In this document: one piece after another, positions 7,239 through 16,152 of the stretch
How positions within the stretch are numbered: the first letter of the stretch is position 1
Layout: the number at the start of each line of letters is the position of its first letter
Source of the DNA: Anaerorhabdus sp964386325
Lineage (GTDB): Bacteria; Bacillota_I; Bacilli_A; Erysipelotrichales; Erysipelotrichaceae
DNA length: 64,000 bases
Direction of reading: 5' to 3'
NCBI GenBank assembly: GCA_964386325.1
Contig: CAYLQY010000012.1
Location: forward strand, 1-64,000
The notes under the pieces: generated by a model
Seen by the model: the letters and a program-made list of their open reading frames with translations, nothing else
Told to the model about the DNA's origin: nothing
Databases searched by the model: none
Made by a program: the position numbers and the translations under genes

Positions 7239-7267
7239 TTGTATGGCATGAACTAAAATGATAAAAT
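7239..7267 (+). promoter_or_regulatory. Promoter of the LacI-family gene
   Basis: TTGTAT (7239-7244), 17-nt spacer, TAAAAT (7262-7267), 25 nt before the ATG. Confidence 0.55.
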
Positions 7268-7291
7268 TAAATTCGTAAGGGAGAAAACTTT

Positions 7292-8284
7292 ATGGTAGCT
7301 ACAATTTCTGATGTTGCAAAAAAGGCGGGGGTCTCTATTGGAACAGTTTCAAAAGTGTTAAAAAACTATTCTTACGTATCTGAAGAAACTCGTAAAAAAG
7401 TAATGGATGCTGTGAAAGAGTTAAACTATATTCCTAACTCTATCGCTAGTGCTCTATCTAGTAAAAAACATGCGAAAGTTGCATTATACACCTATATCAA
7501 TGATGCTAAACAAGCCATTGATGAAATTAATATGCAATATCTCCTAGGTGCATTTTCACAAGCCAAAGAATACGATTTAGAGGTTGTTACAATTTTTAGT
7601 CAATCACTTATTGAATTAAACACTGAAGAGTTGACACGTTATTTTATATCTCAAGGAATCACTGCTATTGTTGTCTATGGTTTAAATAAAGAAGACACGG
7701 TAATCCACGGATTAATTGATAGTGGTTTATTCTATGTTGCACTTGTCGATGCACCGATTATAAACGCAAAGACATCAAGCATTATGGTTGATCATATCAA
7801 TGGTCAATACGACGTAGCCAAAGCAGTCATCGAAAAAGAGTATTGTAAGAAAGTGCTCTACTTAGCAGGTAAGCAAAACGGCTATGTTACTGATATGCGA
7901 TTACAAGGAATTCAAAAACTACAAAAAGAATATGGATTCGAACTGAATGTTCAATACGCTGATTTCAGTGAAAAGAAAGCATTTGATTTAACTTTACGTT
8001 ATGGTAATGATTGCGATACTGTTGTATGTGCTTCTGATTTAATGGCCATTGGTGCAGTGAATGCTTTAATCAAAATGAATATCTTTAGACGCTGTTGTGG
8101 TTATGATGGTATTACATTGATGGGATATGTTGGAAAATCAATGATGACATGTAAAAATGACTTCTATGAGACTTCTAAAAGTGCTATTTCAGAAATAAAA
8201 AGATTACTTGATGGTGAAGAAGGAAGAAGTGTTCTTCTCGATTATGAAATCAAAGTAATTACATACGAAGATGTTATCTTTTAA
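7292..8284 (+). CDS. LacI-family sugar regulator, probable MalR-like
   Basis: A 330-residue LacI-family protein. Seen: the N-terminal helix-turn-helix TISDVAKKAGVSIGTVSKVL with hinge IPNSIASALSSKK, then a periplasmic-binding-like effector domain (residues about 60-328). It sits directly upstream of the phosphorylase gene, whose promoter carries a perfect GGAAAACGTTTTCC palindrome between -35 and -10. The simplest reading is that this protein represses glgP and, through the similar site at 23632-23645, the sugar ABC operon. CcpA is less likely, as the dimer-core residues look diverged. GGGAG precedes ATG. Confidence 0.88.
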   Translation: MVATISDVAKKAGVSIGTVSKVLKNYSYVSEETRKKVMDAVKELNYIPNSIASALSSKKHAKVALYTYINDAKQAIDEINMQYLLGAFSQAKEYDLEVVTIFSQSLIELNTEELTRYFISQGITAIVVYGLNKEDTVIHGLIDSGLFYVALVDAPIINAKTSSIMVDHINGQYDVAKAVIEKEYCKKVLYLAGKQNGYVTDMRLQGIQKLQKEYGFELNVQYADFSEKKAFDLTLRYGNDCDTVVCASDLMAIGAVNALIKMNIFRRCCGYDGITLMGYVGKSMMTCKNDFYETSKSAISEIKRLLDGEEGRSVLLDYEIKVITYEDVIF

Positions 8285-8306
8285 GGTCGAAAAGACCTTT
8301 TTATTT
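8285..8306 (+). terminator. Terminator after the LacI-family gene
   Basis: GGTC, loop GAAAA, GACC, TTTTTATTT immediately after the stop codon. The stem is short (4 bp), so it may be leaky. Confidence 0.55.
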
Positions 8307-8311
8307 ACCTC

Positions 8312-8340
8312 TTGCGGAAAACGTTTTCCTGTGTTATTCT
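8312..8340 (+). promoter_or_regulatory. glgP promoter with LacI/MalR-type operator
   Basis: TTGCGG (8312-8317), 17-nt spacer, TATTCT (8335-8340). The perfect 14-nt palindrome GGAAAACGTTTTCC (8316-8329) overlaps the -35 and fills the spacer, a position that gives direct repression. Confidence 0.85.
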
Positions 8341-8358
8341 TTTTTCGCGAGGTATATT

Positions 8359-10614
8359 ATGAATATTGAAAATAAATTGGTTTCAACTTTACAAAAAAGT
8401 ATCGCACAAGCAACAAACGAAGAACTTTATATCGCTTTATTGAAGATCATAAAAGAGTTATCCCATGAAAAAGAAATCATTAAAACAGATAAGAAACTTT
8501 ACTACATTAGTGCTGAATTTCTGATTGGAAAATTACTTTCAAATAACTTAATTAACTTAGGAATATATGATGAAATTCATGATTGTTTAGCACACTATGG
8601 CAAAGACTTAAACGATATTGAAAACATTGAACCTGAACCATCTTTAGGAAATGGTGGGCTTGGACGTCTTGCCTCATGTTTCCTTGATTCTATTGCGACG
8701 CTTGGTTTATCTGGTGACGGTATTGGACTTAATTACCATTTTGGACTTTTTAAACAAGTGTTTGAAAAGCATAAACAAACTGAAACAAAGAATACATGGA
8801 TTGAATCAAATTCTTGGCTAACTAAAACAAACCATACCTATACTGTTAACTATAAAGACTTCTCACTACAATCAACACTTTATGATATTGATATTATTGG
8901 ATATGAAAATGGCATCAACAAACTTCATTTATTTGATGTTGAAACCATTGATGAATCTATCGTAAAAGAAGGCATTCATTTCGATAAAACAAATATCGCA
9001 AAGAATCTAACCCTTTTCTTATATCCTGACGACAGTGATGAAGAAGGACATTTATTACGTATATACCAACAATACTTTATGGTATCTAATGGCGTTCAAT
9101 ACATCCTTGAAGAAGCTAAAAACAAGGGTATATCTCTTCATGAATTAGATAAACATATTGTTATACAAATCAATGATACCCACCCTACATTAGTCATCCC
9201 TGAATTAATTTCTCGTTTAATGATGGAAGGCATTCATATGCGTGAGGCAATTACAATCACAGGTAATATTTGTGCATATACAAACCATACTATCTTAGCT
9301 GAAGCTTTAGAAAAATGGCCACTTCGTTATCTTCAACAAGTAGTCCCTCATTTAGTTCCTATTATTGAAGCATTGGACACATTAGTCTATGAAAAGTATC
9401 ACAATGAAGATCTTCAAATCATCGACCAATTTGATCGTGTTCATATGGCTAGAATTGATATGCACATTTCATTTTCTATTAATGGGGTTGCGGCAATTCA
9501 TACCGATATTCTAAAGACTTCGGAATTAAAACCTTTCTATACCATTTATCCATCAAAATTTAACAACAAAACAAACGGTATTACTTTTAGAAGATGGTTG
9601 ATGCATTCTAATCACGAACTATCTAATTTCATCACTCAACTCATTGGTGATGGCTGGAAGAAGAACGCAGATGAACTAGAAAAATTATTAATGTATAAAG
9701 ATAATGCAGTTGTTCTTGATAATCTATACGCTATAAAAAAAGATAAGAAAGTACAATTAGCGAATGAAATCAAAAAACTTGAACATGTTGATATTAATCC
9801 TGAATCAATCTTCTGTATTCAAATCAAACGACTTCATGAATACAAACGTCAACAAATGAATGCTCTTTATATCATCAATAAATACCTAGATATTAAAAGT
9901 GGCATTTTACCTAAACGCCCGCTTACATTTATCTTTGGCGCAAAAGCAGCACCAGCTTATATTACAGCGAAGAACATTATTCACTTATTACTTTGTTTAC
10001 AAGAACTCATCAACAATGATTCTGAAGTATCTCCTTATATGAAAGTGCTTATGGTGGAAAACTATAATGTAACGTATGCGGAGAAACTAATTCCAGCCTG
10101 TGATATTTCTGAACAAATTTCATTAGCTTCTAAAGAAGCAAGTGGTACTGGAAATATGAAGTTCATGTTAAATGGTGCTATTACCCTTGGGACTAATGAT
10201 GGAGCGAATGTAGAAATTGCAGAACTTGTTGGACCTGATAATATTTATACATTTGGGCAAAGTTCCAAACAAGTTATTGAGCATTATGAACATCATGATT
10301 ATTGTAGTAAAGATTACTATAGTACAAATCCTAAAATTAAACGTGTTGTTGATTTTATCATCAGTGATAAACTTACCCATATCGGTGATTTAGAAGCTCT
10401 TACAGCGTTGTTTAATGAACTCGTGAATAAAGACTGGTTCATGACACTTCTTGACTTAGAGGACTACATACGCGTTAAAGATCTTGCAATCCTTGATTAT
10501 GAAGATCAAGAAAATTGGAAGAAGAAAATGTTAGTCAATATTGCCAAAGCTGGTTTCTTCTCATCAGATCGAACAATTCACGATTACAATCAAGATATCT
10601 GGAAACTAAAATAG
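8359..10614 (+). CDS. glgP: Glycogen/maltodextrin phosphorylase
   Basis: A 751-residue GT35 phosphorylase that removes glucose from alpha-1,4-glucans as glucose-1-phosphate. Seen: EPEPSLGNGGLGRLASCFLD near the N-terminus, QINDTHPTLVIPELIS, IKRLHEYKRQQMNALYI, and the PLP lysine K601 in EASGTGNMKFMLNGAITLGT. It is slightly shorter than most bacterial enzymes (about 750-840). Downstream, convergent, lie malQ and GH13 genes that supply its substrate, and a LacI operator covers its promoter. Together these argue for a maltodextrin phosphorylase role (malP) rather than glycogen turnover; no other glycogen genes are in view. Confidence 0.95.
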   Translation: MNIENKLVSTLQKSIAQATNEELYIALLKIIKELSHEKEIIKTDKKLYYISAEFLIGKLLSNNLINLGIYDEIHDCLAHYGKDLNDIENIEPEPSLGNGGLGRLASCFLDSIATLGLSGDGIGLNYHFGLFKQVFEKHKQTETKNTWIESNSWLTKTNHTYTVNYKDFSLQSTLYDIDIIGYENGINKLHLFDVETIDESIVKEGIHFDKTNIAKNLTLFLYPDDSDEEGHLLRIYQQYFMVSNGVQYILEEAKNKGISLHELDKHIVIQINDTHPTLVIPELISRLMMEGIHMREAITITGNICAYTNHTILAEALEKWPLRYLQQVVPHLVPIIEALDTLVYEKYHNEDLQIIDQFDRVHMARIDMHISFSINGVAAIHTDILKTSELKPFYTIYPSKFNNKTNGITFRRWLMHSNHELSNFITQLIGDGWKKNADELEKLLMYKDNAVVLDNLYAIKKDKKVQLANEIKKLEHVDINPESIFCIQIKRLHEYKRQQMNALYIINKYLDIKSGILPKRPLTFIFGAKAAPAYITAKNIIHLLLCLQELINNDSEVSPYMKVLMVENYNVTYAEKLIPACDISEQISLASKEASGTGNMKFMLNGAITLGTNDGANVEIAELVGPDNIYTFGQSSKQVIEHYEHHDYCSKDYYSTNPKIKRVVDFIISDKLTHIGDLEALTALFNELVNKDWFMTLLDLEDYIRVKDLAILDYEDQENWKKKMLVNIAKAGFFSSDRTIHDYNQDIWKLK

Positions 10615-10642
10615 AGATGAAGTTATTCATCTCTATTTTTCT
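10611..10642. terminator. Bidirectional terminator between glgP and the MFS gene
   Basis: ATAGAGATGAA, loop GTTA, TTCATCTCTAT: 11 perfect pairs, with T-rich sequence on the plus-strand side. It lies between two converging genes and overlaps both stop codons. Confidence 0.85.
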
Positions 10643-11793
10643 ATCATTTTTTTCTTTGTCATTAACCCTAATATAAATGGTAATACTCCAATAACTGCAA
10701 AGATAAACAATGTACTATCCACAGAAGAAATGGAAATCAATAAACTTGATAATATTGGTGTAATCAACATTGGAATTCCTTCTGCAAGTGATGCTGCAAT
10801 TGTTTGTCCCGAGCTTTTCATTGTTGGTGGTGTACTTTTCGCAATCAACACTTTACTTGAAATCATAATGAGAGGAAACGTAACACATTGAAGACAAGTA
10901 ACAAGTATCATCGCAGTAGTTGTCTGGGCAAGAGAGTAACCAATAAATCGCAAGACATACATGGATATACCAAACAACAATAAGTTAATATCCATGAACT
11001 TCCTTAACAAATAGGCTGATGCAAAAAACAAAGGCAACTCCACCATCGCTTGAATACTCCACCGTAATCCAATGGTAACTTCCGAGGCACCAAGCATCAT
11101 CATTTTTTCAACCGTTGTATACGTATCTGCAGATGCAATTAAATTAATTAAAAATAAAATACATACAATTCGTAAATAATCTTTTGAACGAAAGAGTTCT
11201 CCTATATCTTTAAATTTTATTGGCGAACTTTTTTTCGCTTTTTGAGCATCTTGTATAAAGAATGTGTAAGCAAAATTCATAAGTGCTAGTACTATAAAAA
11301 CCCATCCTAAATTTTTATATCCATAGTTTTGAATTACATATGCTCCAAGTGGACTTCCAATCATCCACCCAATTGCTCCAAATGCTCGAATTGCGCCATA
11401 ATTACTACGCATATCTTCATTAACTTCTAAAGTCCATGCGTCTTGTATTGCATTCGCCGTTCTAACAATACCCGATATTAATGAAGCAAATAATACACAC
11501 AAAAGAAAACTCGAATTTTCAATTTGATACAAGATAAAGACACAAAGTATAGTAATAAGAATCAGTACATTATAAACTTTTTTATTTGTACTGAACTTAT
11601 CACACAAGTAACCCGCAAAGAATTGAAAAGCAATAGTACATAGCGCTGAACATGAGAGTACAATACCTCTATCCACAACACTGTAACCAAGACTTTGCAG
11701 ATATGTTTGCATATAAGAACCTGGTAATCCTAAACCTATAAAACTTATAAAGTAAAAGCCTGCTTGTTTTACCAATGTTCTATCTATCTTCAT
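10633..11793 (-). CDS. MFS transporter, LacY/NupG-like (probable sugar carrier)
   Basis: A 386-residue twelve-helix permease of the MFS_1-like group. Seen: repeated hydrophobic helices and GYLCDKFSTNKK between helices 2 and 3 (an MFS loop 2-3 signature). The second half starts near residue 200 after a basic central loop (QKAKKSSPIKFKDIGELF). It is last in a leftward run after malQ, 9 nt downstream of it, so a glucose/oligosaccharide or nucleoside substrate is plausible; specificity cannot be read. GAGGG precedes the ATG. Confidence 0.8.
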   Translation of the reverse strand: MKIDRTLVKQAGFYFISFIGLGLPGSYMQTYLQSLGYSVVDRGIVLSCSALCTIAFQFFAGYLCDKFSTNKKVYNVLILITILCVFILYQIENSSFLLCVLFASLISGIVRTANAIQDAWTLEVNEDMRSNYGAIRAFGAIGWMIGSPLGAYVIQNYGYKNLGWVFIVLALMNFAYTFFIQDAQKAKKSSPIKFKDIGELFRSKDYLRIVCILFLINLIASADTYTTVEKMMMLGASEVTIGLRWSIQAMVELPLFFASAYLLRKFMDINLLLFGISMYVLRFIGYSLAQTTTAMILVTCLQCVTFPLIMISSKVLIAKSTPPTMKSSGQTIAASLAEGIPMLITPILSSLLISISSVDSTLFIFAVIGVLPFILGLMTKKKMIEK

Positions 11794-11802
11794 ACTTTCC
11801 CT

Positions 11803-13239
11803 CTACCGATTCGTTATTTTAATCCAACCTCTTAACTTATCACGTTGTTTAAATAATTCACTAAAATCATGTAATTTCCATTCCCAGTTTGGTGAACCAA
11901 TTGTACCTGGTGTATTCATTCTTGCATGATCATCTAAACCTAAAATATCTTGCATTGGAAGAATCGCTATCTCTGCTATACTACTCAAAGTAAAACGGCA
12001 GAAATCATCGACAATATTCTTCCCCTCATATCCTTCTACGTTCAATAATCTTTGTACTTCAATTTGGACATTTTCTTCTAAACTATCAAACCACCCTTGA
12101 ATTGTTTGATTATCATGCGTTCCCGTATAAATAATCATATTGATTCGATCTTCAAAGTTATTATTTGTTTCATTTGGGTCAAATGTAAATTGGACAATTT
12201 TCATTCCCTTAAAATTAAAATAATCTCTTAATTCATAAACCTCTTTACGTGGTAATCCTAAGTCTTCTGCAATAATTTGCATGTCCGGATGTTTCTTAAG
12301 TAAGTACTCAAAGAACAATTTCCCTGGCGCTTCAATCCATTCACCTTCCATTGCGGTTTCACACGATACTGGTATTTTCCAATAAGTTTCAAACGCTCTA
12401 AAATGGTCAATACGCGTAATATCATATAGTTTTGAAGCATACTCCATCCGATCCACCCAGAAATTAAAATCCGTTGATAGTAGATAATCCCAATCATAAA
12501 TTGGATTACCCCAACGTTGACCTGTAGCACTAAAATAATCTGGTGGAACTCCTGCAACAAATGTTGGCACATAATCTTCATCAAGTAAGAAACAATTTTG
12601 ATTACTCCATACATCTAAACTGTCACGCCCAACATAGAATGGTATATCACCCATAATCTTAATGCCTTTACTTTTTGCGTAAGCACATAACTTCTTCCAT
12701 TGTTTAAGAAGCATGTATTGAATGAACATTTCTAGTTCAATCTCATCTTTTAAATGAGAAAGATCATATGTCTTATCATAGATCCAAGTACTTTCTTCTT
12801 TTGGCCATTCATACCATGGACGCATTTCATTTTGTTTTTTTAGACTGATAAAAACGGCATAGTCATAAACCCAATCTTCTTGAATGAAAGCAAGATAGTC
12901 TTCTGTTTTTTCAAAGTGTTGGAAAGCTTCCTTAATTTTCTTCACTTTGTATTCACGTGCTAATTGATAATCTACATGTTCTTTTTTAAAATCAGGCAGA
13001 TCATCACACTGTATCCCTAAATCATCTAAATCAATATACAATTCATCTAATGCTTTTGAAGAATATGGTTGATAAGGAGAGTTGCCATATCCCAAGGGGT
13101 TTAATGGCAGTATTTGCCATATCTTAAAACCTGTGTCTGATAAAAAATCAATAAATTCAAACGCTTTTCCTCCAAAGTCGCCCACTCCATATTTTGATGG
13201 CAGTGATGAAATCGACAACAACAATCCTGCTTTTCTCAT
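11803..13239 (-). CDS. malQ: 4-alpha-glucanotransferase (amylomaltase), copy 1
   Basis: A 478-residue GH77 enzyme transferring alpha-1,4-glucan chains between oligosaccharides, releasing glucose and making substrates for phosphorylase. Seen: SSLPSKYGVGDFG at the N-terminus, WQILPLNPLGYGNSPYQPYS, RIDHFRAFETYW with the nucleophile Asp, IIAEDLGLP with the acid Glu, and YTGTHDNQTIQGW with the transition-state Asp. Full length for the family. AGGAG precedes ATG; it follows the GH13 gene by 15 nt. A second copy lies at 32134-33567. Confidence 0.95.
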   Translation of the reverse strand: MRKAGLLLSISSLPSKYGVGDFGGKAFEFIDFLSDTGFKIWQILPLNPLGYGNSPYQPYSSKALDELYIDLDDLGIQCDDLPDFKKEHVDYQLAREYKVKKIKEAFQHFEKTEDYLAFIQEDWVYDYAVFISLKKQNEMRPWYEWPKEESTWIYDKTYDLSHLKDEIELEMFIQYMLLKQWKKLCAYAKSKGIKIMGDIPFYVGRDSLDVWSNQNCFLLDEDYVPTFVAGVPPDYFSATGQRWGNPIYDWDYLLSTDFNFWVDRMEYASKLYDITRIDHFRAFETYWKIPVSCETAMEGEWIEAPGKLFFEYLLKKHPDMQIIAEDLGLPRKEVYELRDYFNFKGMKIVQFTFDPNETNNNFEDRINMIIYTGTHDNQTIQGWFDSLEENVQIEVQRLLNVEGYEGKNIVDDFCRFTLSSIAEIAILPMQDILGLDDHARMNTPGTIGSPNWEWKLHDFSELFKQRDKLRGWIKITNR

Positions 13240-13254
13240 TAGTATTCTCCTAGT

Positions 13255-14544
13255 TTATTTTTCTATAATTATTGGTTTTACTGTTACTTCTATTTGATTA
13301 TTTTCAACACGTATTTTTTCTCCACTTATCTTGTTGATGTATTCACCATCTTCAAAATCAGTTAAAACTTTTCCTTTGTATTCTCTGACATTGAATATTC
13401 CTAACAGTTTCTTATCACCTGCATAATATTCAATCATTAAGACATCTTCTTTATTTTCATGAAGAACATATTTATCGTGATTAATCATGATTTCTTCATG
13501 TTTAATTTCGTTTAATTTCTTTATTAATTCACTATGGTTTGTTCCATTGTCTGTAAGTGATATCACATCTTTGTCAAAGAGTGAAGGATGTTTTGTAGCT
13601 CCAAATTCTTGTCCAGCATAAACAAATGCTACACCTTTCGCAAAGAATGAATAAGCTATCCAGTTTTCAACTTCTTCCTTATTTTTAACTAAGTTTGCGA
13701 TACGTGGTTGATCGTGATTTTCTAAGTGTCTTAGTTTTAAGGCATCCTTTGGATAAATTGATTGTTGAAGTGTATAAGTTTTCTTAAATACTTCTAAAGG
13801 ATAATTACGTTTAAATACTTCTTGTGTAATTTCAAAAACATCATAGTCATAACAAATATCAAAAGCTTCGAATATCTCATAATCATTCGCAATTCCCCAA
13901 CCACCATTACGAATCATATTAATAAAGTGGGCATGAACACTTTCTGCTAACCAAATGAAATCTGGATTAATGTTCGCAACTCTTCTTCTAGCTTCTAACC
14001 AAAAATCAACAGGTACAATTGAAGCTACATCAGCACGGTAACCATCAATTCCTAGTTTTGCCCAATATGCCAACATGTCCCATAATTCTTCACGCAATCC
14101 TTGATTTGAATAATCTAAATCAACGATGTCTGTCCAATCACCTACGCGATTACCAAGAGTTCCTTTTGCAGTACGATAATAATATTCAGGATGTTCCTTT
14201 ACATAAACGTTATCTGGTGAAGTGTGATTTAATACGATATCAATCATAATCTTCATTCCTTGCTTATGCGTTTCTTCTACCAATTCTTTAAAATCATCGA
14301 GTGTTCCAAATTCAGGATTTATTGTACGGTAATTTGATATTGCATAAGGAGAACCTAGTGTTCCTTTTCGACAATCTACACCAATTGGATGGATTGGCAT
14401 TAAATAGACTGTATCAAATCCCATTGCTTTTATACGCGGTAAATCTTCTTGTACTTTTTTAAAAGTTCCTTCTTGACTGTGATTTCTTACAAATACTTGA
14501 TAAATACTTTGATTCGCGATTTCTTTTTTAGTGTCTTTAGCCAT
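13255..14544 (-). CDS. GH13 alpha-amylase-family glycosidase
   Basis: A 429-residue intracellular enzyme with all four GH13 regions: DIVLNHTSPDN (I), GYRADVASIVP with the nucleophile Asp (II), WLAESVH with the acid Glu (III) and LENHDQPR (IV). There is no signal peptide. It is short: the N-terminal domain of neopullulanases is missing, and only a small beta-sandwich end (from about 355) remains, giving the size of a minimal alpha-glucosidase or maltodextrin-active amylase. Start 14544 is chosen from AGGAGAG upstream rather than an in-frame ATG eight codons earlier. It overlaps the creatininase stop by 8 nt and precedes malQ, so it likely acts on imported malto-oligosaccharides. Confidence 0.9.
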   Translation of the reverse strand: MAKDTKKEIANQSIYQVFVRNHSQEGTFKKVQEDLPRIKAMGFDTVYLMPIHPIGVDCRKGTLGSPYAISNYRTINPEFGTLDDFKELVEETHKQGMKIMIDIVLNHTSPDNVYVKEHPEYYYRTAKGTLGNRVGDWTDIVDLDYSNQGLREELWDMLAYWAKLGIDGYRADVASIVPVDFWLEARRRVANINPDFIWLAESVHAHFINMIRNGGWGIANDYEIFEAFDICYDYDVFEITQEVFKRNYPLEVFKKTYTLQQSIYPKDALKLRHLENHDQPRIANLVKNKEEVENWIAYSFFAKGVAFVYAGQEFGATKHPSLFDKDVISLTDNGTNHSELIKKLNEIKHEEIMINHDKYVLHENKEDVLMIEYYAGDKKLLGIFNVREYKGKVLTDFEDGEYINKISGEKIRVENNQIEVTVKPIIIEK

Positions 14545-15325
14545 TGTTTGCTCTCCTTTTATATTCATTGATAACCCACTCAGACATACCTGCTATTTGT
14601 AAGTCTGCTTGTTTTTTTCCAATTTCTTTTGAACTTGTTTCAAGAGGATAACTTGTCCCTATTCCTAGCAGTTCTTGTTGGTAACCTACATTCGCATTCA
14701 AGTTGACGAGTTCTTCATTATAGTGAAGCATCATTGAAGTTTCATAACCTCCTGCATGATCACACATTCTACTTTTTTCATCTATTACACAATCACATTC
14801 CATTGCATAAATTACTTTTTTATTTTCAGTCTTAAAAGCTTCAGCTACTGCTTTCATTACTTCTTCTTGTATTGGTGGATTATGTCCACTGATGAGTACA
14901 ACCATCTCAAATCCTCTGTTAAAACAATTGGCACAACCATTGATTAAATATTTTTTAAGTAACTCTAAATCAATTTGACAAAAGCTTCCTGGTAAAACCA
15001 TCCCACTGATTCCATCCATGCCATAGCCAATTCCATCATCTGATTCAAAATCTTTATCTGCTGCATAATATACTGACGGCATCACTACACCACCAATTTT
15101 TTGTGCAACAGATTTACATAATTCTCGTGCTTTAATGGTGTCACAGCCAAGGGGATTTTGTCTTCCATGCCATTCGATTGTTCCTAGTGGAAAATACGCA
15201 ACTGGAAACTCTTCAAGTCGTGTCAACAATTCTCCTGGGCGCATAATTTCTATTTCTACTTTTTCAGTTTTTTCTTTGCGAATATTATTCTTGATTTTTT
15301 CACTGTCATATTGATATCGTTCCAT
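14537..15325 (-). CDS. Creatininase-family amidohydrolase
   Basis: A 262-residue member of the creatininase fold, metal-dependent enzymes that open cyclic amides or hydrolyse formamide/amide bonds. Seen: YFPLGTIEWHG with the first metal ligands, SGHNPP, and DHAGGYETSMMLHY with the further Asp/His/Glu ligands. The family includes MftE, FAPy deformylase and 3-dehydro-scyllo-inosose hydrolase (IolN), so creatinine is not implied. It is embedded in a sugar operon, 2 nt after the ChbG-like gene. A role in opening a sugar-derived lactam or cyclic ketone is an inference. Confidence 0.82.
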   Translation of the reverse strand: MERYQYDSEKIKNNIRKEKTEKVEIEIMRPGELLTRLEEFPVAYFPLGTIEWHGRQNPLGCDTIKARELCKSVAQKIGGVVMPSVYYAADKDFESDDGIGYGMDGISGMVLPGSFCQIDLELLKKYLINGCANCFNRGFEMVVLISGHNPPIQEEVMKAVAEAFKTENKKVIYAMECDCVIDEKSRMCDHAGGYETSMMLHYNEELVNLNANVGYQQELLGIGTSYPLETSSKEIGKKQADLQIAGMSEWVINEYKRRANNG

Positions 15326-15327
15326 GC

Positions 15328-16152
15328 TTACACAATCCTCAGTTTCGCATGATTACGAATTAACTCTTTATCCCAGTAACTTATAACTTGAATATTTTCT
15401 TTTATACATATTTCTCTAAACTCATCACTTCTGAAGAATTCATAATCAGCAACACGTACTTTCCAATCTGGTGCAATCGCTTTTAATTCATCACACTCAC
15501 ATGCTGGATGGGTAAAGAATTCAGTAATACCTTCCGGTAGATTTTCCAACATTTTTACATAACTTTGTTTCATTGATTCGATTGATTCACGATCATTAGG
15601 AAATTGATTGCTATTCGGATTTAAATAATCTGTAATGGTGATTTCATTTTTATCCGCATACGCAACTAAATCCTTCGAATAATCATTTCTTGAGAATCGG
15701 CAACCAACTTGATATTTGATTGCTAAGTCTAAATACGCTTTTGTATCATTCTTAAATGTTTTCATGTGATTATCAATATGACTAATTGCTACACCTAGTT
15801 TTTTAGCAGCTTGTATTTGTGCTTCGGCTTCTGTTACTAAATCATGAAGTTGTGCGGCTTTAAGACAATCATCTGTAAAGTGATAGAAATATCCTTCTTC
15901 ATCTTTTAAGTGATCATTATCTGTCAATGAGCGCCAACGATAGGTATCCCATTCGGATGTATGAGTTATATGAACTCCTACACTACAGTCATGAAACTCT
16001 TTCGCCATTTGAACAGCTTCTAGTATCCATGGAGCATTCATAATCATTGTTGTGGATTTGATACATCCATGTTCAATTAAGTCACGTATCGCTACATTCG
16101 CCGCATGACACATTCCAAAATCATCGGCATTCACAATTAAATATTTTGTCAT
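15328..16152 (-). CDS. ChbG/YdjC-type carbohydrate deacetylase
   Basis: A 274-residue YdjC-family protein; characterised members remove an acetyl group from N-acetylated oligosaccharides such as chitobiose. Seen: the metal-binding NADDFGMC at the N-terminus, VGVHITHTSEW, ISHIDNHMKTF and TEFFTHPACE. Its ATG overlaps the preceding gene stop by 4 nt (ATGA), showing translational coupling. The neighbours suggest the operon substrate carries an acetylamino sugar, but that is inferred. Confidence 0.87.
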   Translation of the reverse strand: MTKYLIVNADDFGMCHAANVAIRDLIEHGCIKSTTMIMNAPWILEAVQMAKEFHDCSVGVHITHTSEWDTYRWRSLTDNDHLKDEEGYFYHFTDDCLKAAQLHDLVTEAEAQIQAAKKLGVAISHIDNHMKTFKNDTKAYLDLAIKYQVGCRFSRNDYSKDLVAYADKNEITITDYLNPNSNQFPNDRESIESMKQSYVKMLENLPEGITEFFTHPACECDELKAIAPDWKVRVADYEFFRSDEFREICIKENIQVISYWDKELIRNHAKLRIV

